Positions 49,501 through 58,500 of a stretch of DNA of 64,000 bases are shown here, one piece after another (position 1 is the first letter of the stretch; the number at the start of each line of letters is the position of its first letter). The stretch is from Linanthus parryae (Eukaryota; Streptophyta; Magnoliopsida; Ericales; Polemoniaceae): assembly GCA_023055425.1 (NCBI GenBank), contig JALGPY010000009.1, positions 34,267,275 through 34,331,274 of the forward strand, written 5' to 3'. A program made the translations under genes and the position numbers. The notes under the pieces are model-generated. The model did not search any database. It had not been told where the DNA came from and was given only the letters and a program-made list of their open reading frames with translations.

Positions 49501-52500
49501 CCACCACGGAGGCGGAGTATATGGCTCTAACGGAAGAAGCAAAGGAGGCAATTTGGCTTAAGGTAATGGTCAATGATCTAGGGCTACTTCAAGATCAGGC
49601 GATAGTCTACTGTGATAGCTTGAGTGCGATTTGCTTGACTAAGGACCAGGTTCATCATGAAAGGACCAAGCATATCGACGTCAGGTATCATTTTTTGAGA
49701 AAAGAGAGCAGGATCAAGGTGATGAAGGTGGGGACTGCTGACAACCCCGCGGATATTTTCACCAAGCCGGTTCCGGAGAGTAAGTTCCAGCATTGTCTGG
49801 AATTGCTCAACATCTTGAGCCAGTGAGGCCCTTAGGGGCCATGTCGGACCCGGTGGGGTTCAGTGAGTCTCTGTGACGAGAGACAATTGGGAGCGGAGAA
49901 GACGTAGCTTTGTTTACGAGAAGAGGAGCAGCTGCTGTTGACAAGAGAATTCAAGTCAAGGTGGAGATTTGTTGAGGAGGTGCCTTGAATTTGTTGAATT
50001 AGTCAAAGGCGGTGGAATAATGAAGTAGCAATTGTTAGGAATTGTTTCCATATCAAAGATGGAAACTTTTGGGCTGCAAGTTTGTTTCCAATTTGGTTTT
50101 GGAAACCTTTGGCCTGTGGGTTTCCTCTAGGGTACTATAAAAAAGCTAGTAGTCTCTCTACCAGGTATGCAATACATTTTTGTAATTGTTCCTTTTAAGT
50201 GAATAAAGAGTGCTTTTCCGCCGTGGAGGTAGTTAGCAAATATTTTGCTAGCGAACCACGTAAAATACTCGTGTTCTTCTTTTATTCGTTCTTCGTTCGT
50301 GAGGTGGTTTGACATAACACATATAATAATTAAATGGACAATACAATTATAGTAAAGAGTTGGACTATGTTTAGGGAGTAAAATATAAAAATATAGTAAA
50401 TAGTATCGTGTGACTCGTCTTTCATGGCAAAAGTCAGAAAAATCAAAACAGTGGGACCCACCATCACTATCACTATACTATTAAATGACTATTTTAATGG
50501 AATTTTGACCACTCAGCGTCATCTTCCCCAAAACTTCTCACGGAAAAAGAAAACAGTCGTCCGTCTTCCCCACCGCTACGAAACTCTACGACTCTCTCCT
50601 CCGCGACCCACTGCACGCCGACGATGGAGACTGAACGGTTTACTTCTCCTTGCGATTGTACAAATCCAACTCGATGGAAAGGTATGTTTATAACGTATGT
50701 TCTATGGCTACTGTAATATACATTCTAGGTTTCTTCTCCATCGCCGGATCGCGGCAAACTCCGATCCAGATCGCCGGCGACCCGCGATTGGGATCGGACG
50801 CTCCAGATCGGAGTTCGCCACCCCTCCGGCGAATTATGGTAACCCTGATGCCAACCTTCAAACACAACCAACACCACGAAGATAACAACACGACAAATAC
50901 GATGGATAGTTTGGTCAAATGCCTCAGCCATAATACGTATAAGTCCATATCCACATCTACTGTCTATATATATCTACTGCAACCAACGGTGGAGATTGAG
51001 AGGTCATGAGCCATGTGCTTGAGCGGTGGCCTCTCTTTTTCTATAATTACAATCATACCCCTTTCTACGTTGTTCTAGAATGTTCAATGCAAAGTATAAT
51101 AATGCTTCTTCAAGAACCATTATTATACTTTGGGGTCTTATCCTATAGATCTTCCGCACATGCTATGGATCGGACCATGGCAATGGGCTAAGCGCCATGC
51201 GTCACAGGTTGGTGCACCCAAATGCTCGGCCCGTGACAAACTCCCCACGTAAATTCACCGACGCCCTCGTCGACTGTTTATCGTGGGACCACCTGGTCAT
51301 GTATCTGCTCTCCAGTCTCCCTCCTGTTGTCCTCTTCCAACCAGGGCCGGCTCTAAGCATAAGCCAATCAAGCAACTGCTTAGGGCACCACATTTTAGGG
51401 GGCACCAACATATTGCATATAGGAATGTATATAGTATTTTCTATATATTTAATACTACTAATTATGTTAGCGTAATTGTTAATATAAAAATTATTCAAAT
51501 CAGTTATCTATTAATTCTCGGTTCCTGATTTATAATTCTAATTGTCGATTCAAGATTGTGATTCTTATCTTGCTCCACAATTTTCTCCATTAATCTCTGA
51601 TAATGTTTCATCTTCTCTTTCTCAAAAATTTATCCGAAATTATATTTCAAAAAAAAAAAAATTATCCTAAATTCTCTCATAAAACGTTTCTCTTTTTTCT
51701 TTCTCCACAACTGTTTCCTAAAAATTCTCACGAGTATATCCCCTCTCATCTAGCAAATACTTATCCCTATCAAAAATCTAGCAAATGCTTATCTCCAATT
51801 TTTTTATGTCAAATTCTTTCAGAGCTGATTTAAAAAAAAAAAAAAAAAGTCACTCTTATCTTGAAGACTTCATATTAGATCACTTTCTTCTCTTGTGAAG
51901 CTATGGTAAGAAAATCTATCATAAAAAAAAGTAGGTCGAATCAATGAAAATAATGAATATTGCTAATCATATGTGCTAACCATCGCTGAAGATTGTATGT
52001 TCTTAACTAAAAACTGTTTGATGTTTTTTTTGTATTGTTTCAATATGTCCAACAAACTTATCTTAGATTAGTTGGCACCCTTGTGCCAAAAATAATAGTC
52101 CTCTCTCTCTAACCTTGTATGAGAAGTCAAATTCTCCTTTGTAATTAGTCTCTTAGAATAAAAATAGTGTGGAAGTTGATCAAATTTTGAGGTGGTATTG
52201 AAATTTTGTAATTTACAAAGGGCACGAAGTTCGTCGGTTGCTTAGGGCACCCAAAATAATAGAGCCGGCCCTGCTTCCAACTGCCAAGTATTCAGCCTCC
52301 TTGGGCGTTCCAACCGCACGGCCCCCCTTGTCTGCTAACATGGTTCTTTTCTCTTTTGCGCAAGGAAGTGTTCCTGGTCCGCAAGATGTCTCGCCCCTTG
52401 GCAATGCTCGAAATGGTCTCCCGTGACTCCTCGCGAGTCTCATGTACCATGATGGAGAGTGCACTTGAGTTGTCGTGGCCATAACACCTCCTCGTCCTTA

Positions 52501-55500
52501 AGGTGGGAAAGCCTTTCCCCATGCCATCCCGTTAGCTTCAAGCCTCGCTCATGCCTCAAAATCACTTTGCTACCCATCCGCGTGCTGGTCCCATGCATAT
52601 CTTAAGTGCATCGACAGCCTTCTCAGCACCATGTTTTCTCCTGAAGTCATGATCGATTCTCTTCTTTGGTGGCAACCTCCCCGTTGGCACCACCATCTCT
52701 TTGCGCTTCGTAATTAGCAATTTCCCCCGGCAAGTCGGCAACTCTGCTCGCGGACTTTCGACCTAATCGAAATCCTTGATCAATCAGAGTATCGACAATG
52801 TTCCAACCTTCCCCTTTGCTTCCCGTATCAATGGGGCAACGTGCGGGAACTCATCCTCGAGTATGCACAAGGTGTTGGATGCGAACATGGGAAACGCTCG
52901 CGCCTTGTCCATAAAGTTTGCACCCAACACCATGGTATAGTCGCTCATTGGAAGCACCACCAGGTCCGTTGTCCCTCTCCGTGTCCCAATCCGTACCACT
53001 ACTCCCCGTGCGACCCCTTCTGTCGGCCGCACCTTTAAGCTAAGCATTCTTGCTTCTTCGATACAAATAATGGAAGGCTCCCATATCCACAAGGGCCTTT
53101 GCAATCCTGTCATTTACCCGAATCCTCACAACTATCAGTCCACCTCCTTATGTGCGAGTCATCCCGCCTACCCGCGTTGAGTAATTGGACTGAACCAACC
53201 CTTGCTGGCTCCGCATCGACCTCTCGTTCGCCAGTCGCGGCTGCTAATGCAATGAGCTTCCCTCGTTTTGAAGAATCCCTCATGCAAGGGTGACCCTTTC
53301 ATACGGGTAGCCCGTATCCATTATTTAATATTATTTATCAAGTTATTTATTTAATTAATAATCCGGGCTTGGCCCGTTTGGTCTAGGGTTAGGGTCCAGT
53401 ATTTCATCTATTTAAGCAATGTACTTCCCCATTATTATGCAATGAATAAAGAATATTTCTCTAAACTCTAAAGCTCTCCCTTATCTCTCCCTACTTTATC
53501 TCTCTCGTCTACTTTTCCTTGGTTTCTCAATTTCTCGACACGTATAAAGTATCACCCTCGCACCAATAGCAACCCCTGAGTGGCCCCTTCTTCAACTCAT
53601 CTTTCCCAACTTGCTTCTTCTTTTTCAACGCTTCTATCACCTTGTTTTTTTTCCTTTTCCTTGTCCCTTTCCCCACTTTCCTCGGTGTCGTTGTCATCCT
53701 CTTCTATTTCGTCCTCACTCCCCATATGGTACCCTAGAAAGTACTTCGACTTAGGCCCCTTGAACTCAATCAGGGAGTCGACAATAGCTTGGAACAAGCT
53801 CGACTCCACATCGATCTACCTTTTGCATCACCCACGACTGCAATCCGCTAAGAAAGTTAAAGAGTGTCCACTTCATCCATGTTGGACACCTCGAACAACA
53901 AGTTCGTGTACGCCACAACATTCTCCTTCATTGTCCCTGTGTGCTTTAAATACCTGAATTTGTGCTTAGCTTCATACATCGCATTCTTCGGGTAGATGAA
54001 TTTTTTCAAGTCATCTTTAAAATCAACCCATGTATTAATTTTAACTATGCCTTGTTCATTCTCTGTACTCCTCATACTCCACCATATAGAAGAATCATCA
54101 TTGAGGAACATTGTAGCTACATTGATCCTGACAGCATCATCATCCACCTTCAAATGTTAGAATACTGCTCTATGTGTCTATCTCCTTTCAATTTCTCTTC
54201 CCCTCGAAAGGTTTGTCCACCCTCGGAATCATCGCCCCACTATGCCCGGATCTGCTCGAAGTCACCTCCTTGCATAGAGCCGAATATCCCTTCATATTTT
54301 CCGTCTCCTCCTTAACAGCCATCAACTCCGCTTGGGTGCGATCAAGATGTCCCTGCATCTCCTTCTCAATGTAAGGCTGGAGTTGAGTGTTCCGGCGACT
54401 TAACCCTCGAATTCTTTGAATGCTTCATTATTAACAAACCATTCATCTTCAAAGATTCTTACTTTGTCCTAAACTCTCTGCACCCTGGCAGCCATGCTTG
54501 ACATCCTTCGACTTGCTCCTCTTCTTGATCTCATCTTCTCCTCTTCCCGTGATGATGTTCTTCAATCCCTATTCGGTGATGTTCACATCTTCTTCGCTGA
54601 ATCCCGCCATTTCTTTGATCTTCGATCTGGCTCTGATACCAAATATCACGGGCTGCTTGTTTTGCTACTCAAACCGGTTCTAAACTTCGTCAATCCTCTC
54701 TATCAATCTTCGAAGTGTTGGCCTCTCTTCTCCTACAATTTTAATCCTACCCCCTCTACACTGTTCTAGAATATTCTTTGCAAAGTACCATAATGCCCCT
54801 TCTAGAACTTACCCTTGAATGTTCTTCTTTATGACATACATGGGTCGTAGATGGGACAGCAACACCTGCGACGAGCCTTATTCTGCCTCCAAACCACTTA
54901 GGGCTAGCTTGGTAATGCTGTGAGGTTTTAAAAGCTGTTGTGTAGGAAGTACTCTGAGAAAAGCTGCTGTGGAAATCTACGCGAGAAGTGTTTGGTAAAT
55001 TCCGTAGTTATGCTGCTGCGGGAAAGCACTTTTGACATTTTATGTTTGGTAATTAGTGCTTTAAAGTTGATGTTACTGTTGAAATGACAATATCAGACAT
55101 GATATAATAAATAAAGTTATTATAATAAATAGTTATTGATATTTATTAATGTATAAGAATGTCAAATAATACATTTATCAAAAAGCATGTCTTGAAAAGC
55201 AACCTCTCCCTTGCTTTTCAAAAGCTGCTGTGGGAAAGCAACTGCTTTCTAGAACGCAAGAAAAAATAAATTTACCAAACGCATTAATACTGCTTTTTTT
55301 TTATAAAAGCATTAATACTGCTTTTAGATTTGAAAAACAGCGTTCTAGAAAGCAAAAGCATTACCAAACGGGCTCTTAATCCCCTGGCTCCCGTGCGAGC
55401 TGCAATCTGTGACGGGACCCTGTCTCATGGTCCCCTTATGCTGACATGGCATGATCTAGTGCGCATGGCGCACAGTAAGGCAGCCAGCTGCGGACTGCTG

Positions 55501-58500
55501 ATGGGTCCACGTGTGGCTGCAGACGAGGACTATGTTTTGGGCTACCTACATTAGCCCTCTTGTGCATTGGCTGAGCTTGCGAAGCCTTATGCGCATTTGA
55601 AGCCCCCTAGTTATGATGCGGATGACTCACTCTACTAGTAGCTCATGTTAGTATATGGTTATGACAGCATTGGGAACACTCATTAATGTACGCAACCCTT
55701 GGTTGTCTAATCTGACAGTGATTGGCATGGGCTATTGATGTGAGTGGAGGCGTGTACGCACGCCGCGTGCATTTTGGCGGTTCAATGGAAGAGGAATTTC
55801 AAAAACGATTGGGGTTTGCCTAGAGATATGGTTCAACCAGTATTTAAGCAGATTGGACAGTCAAAGGGAAACTTTTACTGACATCACATTTTCTGAGCAA
55901 GATTGAAGAGAGAGAAAGAGAAAAAAAAACTATTCACCAAAGTGAAAGAAACCCAAAAGGCAAAAGGAATTTCTGTTAAAGAACTCGTCAGAGCTTAAGA
56001 TCAGTACTTTGAAACTTCATTCTTCGATTCAGGTATTTCGGATCTAAAAGTGAAGACAGACCCTTTTTTACACTTGTATGGTATAAAATTCTAGGGTTTT
56101 GACTCTTTTCTTCCTCCCCCCCCCTTTTTGAATTTGTAGCCTAAATATCTCGTAAATATATTTTGAATTTTTATATTATTATATGACAAAATATGGTTCC
56201 AACTTCTTTAAAATTTGTAGCCTAAATATTACGGAAAAGCATAAATTATTATAAGGATGAGAAGAGAAAGAGTACCTTACGTGTGTTCACGTTTGACAAG
56301 TTGTGTATGTGAAAACCCTTAGAGTTATCCCATGTGAGAACTTAAAACCTCGCTTGTACTCTTTTTGTTCAAAAGGACAGCCTTTTCATATATTGAGCCC
56401 TCAGTTAATCATGTATAATATATCTACTTTCGCTTAGCAATATTTAACCCATTTAAAGTTAAAATATTCAATAAACAAACCCGTGTGGAAGTCTAGTAAA
56501 CACAAAGGGTCTTCTCATTAAGTGCCCCTGACGTGTCCCCGATTGTCTCTCCAAGTGTCCAGTCTAATAAAATTCTCTAAAATAACCGGACACGCCAGAC
56601 AACTTAATTTGGAGTGTCGTACGGGTGTCCCAAGTGTCAGACACGGATACGGCCACTATAATAGAGTCTCTTCCCAGGTTTCACTCATTCAACTTGCATT
56701 AGGAAGTGTAAAGCCCTTTTAACAGTATAGGTTTTTTTATGGCTGGCAGCAGCAGGCAAACAAGCGAACACTTCATAAAAGATCCTGTTAATAGGAAACA
56801 TTCTGCAAATGTGTGATGTATCCTAAATGTGGTGGAGGAGTTCACTTTCTAGTTTTTATGGTGGATTCACGCATTGACTTGTTCAGAGATTGCTGTATGA
56901 AGTCGAACATGTGGGCATTGTCATGTGATATCTTATACTCAGCACTTCCAAAATAAGGGCAATTGAACAAATTTTCTACTGATGCTCGTCCTCGGGATTA
57001 ATAAGAGAGATCAAGTCCGATACTGCATTGTTTTTTAATTTCAGTGGGTTGAAAGTTCAATTTCAATGCACTTCAAAAATAAATAAGTTTCAGTTTATCA
57101 TAGAATTAAGACCGGAAAAAAAGTAATTATAAACTTCAAATTCTCATCACCTTCATTGCTAATTTAATCAAAGGTATTAAGAGTTTAAAGAAAGGAACTC
57201 TTGCGGAGCTTACTTCTGCACTTCTTGACCAATTTTGTAGAACAGAAGCAACTCCCCGGATGGAAGCTTAAAAAGGACAGGGTTCCACATTGGAACACCG
57301 TTTTGTTCATCAACAATGACAGGAGGATACCATGAACCATCCTGCACAATTATGCCAACCCTATGAATTGGAAGGAAAAAAAAAGAAAGAAAACGTCTAG
57401 ATATAAGCTATCTGTGACCTACGCAGCAGAAGACAGATCAGACTTTGAATCCTCAAATACTCATGAGTTACATTTGTTTCACTATAGTTCTGAATCGCTC
57501 TACTAATTACTAATAGGACGATTTTGTATATTGATACCAAATAGAGGACTAGTTGTGTAATTAGGGTATTTTGTAACACTATTTAATAGTGTGAATAGTC
57601 CTGCTGATTATCAGTATGCCGACATCTTCCCCAAGGGTCTCCCTCGGCCTTTGTTCCAGCGCTTTCGTTCCAGTCTCAGTGTTGGCGAGCCTACAGTTTC
57701 GACTACGGGGGAGTAATAGGACGATTTTGTATATTGATACCAAATAGAGGATTAGTTGTGTAATTAGGGTATTTTGTAATCACTATTTAATAGTGTGAAT
57801 AGTCAATGAGAAGACAGGAAAATTTACCCGATGTCAATTACTGCAACTGGAAATAATATGATATAGAGTACTAGGCACCTAGATATTGATCAAACTGCAT
57901 ATTTGATGAATTGTGATCTATGAACCTTCACTATATCCAAGTCTTTAATGGCTATTACAGTTTGGTCTGCTCATCAGACCACTGACCATGTTTCCTTGGA
58001 TACACTATTCAGGCAGACAGCCTTCATGTACTAACGGGACAAGGACATCTCTTCCTTGCATTTCCTTGAACTTCAAAACAACCTACTTTTACCTTAGAGC
58101 TTTTTCTTTCGAGCAGCCAACTCTATCCGCAGCTAACCTCAACTCAACTAGAATTATTTTAGATCTATAGGGGCCGTCTGCAAGGACCAAGCTCCTAGTG
58201 ATAGCATACTTTGTTGTGTACTGAGTTATCAGTAGTGTCCTTAGTATAAGGACTAGAGTGTAAAAACTAATACAATAATATTTACACTCTAGTCCTTATA
58301 CTAAAGACACTACTGATAACTCAGTACACAACAAAGTATGCTATCGCTATTACATTTGTGCTTTTCAGGTTCAATTTGATTATGTCATGTCTTACAGTCT
58401 TACTGCCCCAGGTTCGCCTTGGTCTCCCTCTCCCTCGTGTACCACCCTTAACTTTGAGGGCATCTCCAACCCATGGCATTTCCCCCTTCCCCCTCCCCCA

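Larger units (their letters stand above)
39678..50319 (+). mobile_element. Ty1/copia retrotransposon, near-intact, split by a chromovirus
   Basis: Two 350-bp LTRs (39678-40027, 49970-50319), each TGTTGAGG to ATAACA, flanked by exact CATAT duplications (39673-39677, 50320-50324). I count 8 differences between the LTRs. A tRNA-Met primer site is at 40031-40043 and polypurine tract AAGGTGGAGATT lies before 49970. Without the inner gypsy element it is about 4.9 kb with one continuous gag-pol frame. Confidence 0.93.
39378..50847. mobile_element. Non-autonomous hAT-like element, split by a copia insertion
   Basis: Ends CAAGGTTACC and GGTAACCCTG, flanked by exact 8-bp duplications ATGCCAAC (39370-39377 and 50848-50855), the hAT hallmark. 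Without the copia insertion it is about 823 bp with no transposase. Both ends are unusually CpG-rich, with repeated GGATCG and CGGATCGCGG words (39388-39525 and 50742-50835). It sits in the left LTR of the old gypsy element. Confidence 0.8.
39294..55400 (-). mobile_element. Old defective Ty3/gypsy element hosting the nest
   Basis: Right LTR from 54644 (TATCACGGG), primer site 54641-54629, gag and protease remnants down to about 52290, polypurine tract GTGGGGAGTT just right of 51238, then the left LTR from 51238 down to 39294 (TGTCACGGG to CCCGTGACA on the plus strand). The LTRs share CAATCCTCTCTATCA-TCTT-GAAGT and GGCCTCTCTT blocks but are strongly diverged. RT beyond its first residues, RNase H and integrase are absent. 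The outer right border near 55400 is approximate and no target duplication was found. Confidence 0.62.
38862..57213 (-). other. Giant 18,352-bp intron of the sialidase-like gene
   Basis: Donor AA-GTAAGC after 57214 and acceptor TTTCAG before 38861 join codon 182 (AA+T) and continue WSGCMKRSS, the expected family sequence. About 16 kb of the intron is one nested transposon stack (39294 to about 55400). The rest is AT-rich sequence with a Tat-like LTR fragment and unassigned DNA (56101-57213, nothing recognised). Both splice sites look normal. Confidence 0.85.

Noticed and set aside
56520..56680. Repeated GTGTCC and GGACAC words suggesting a small inverted-repeat element
   Set aside because: Resembles a common decayed plant repeat. 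I found no ends or target duplication.
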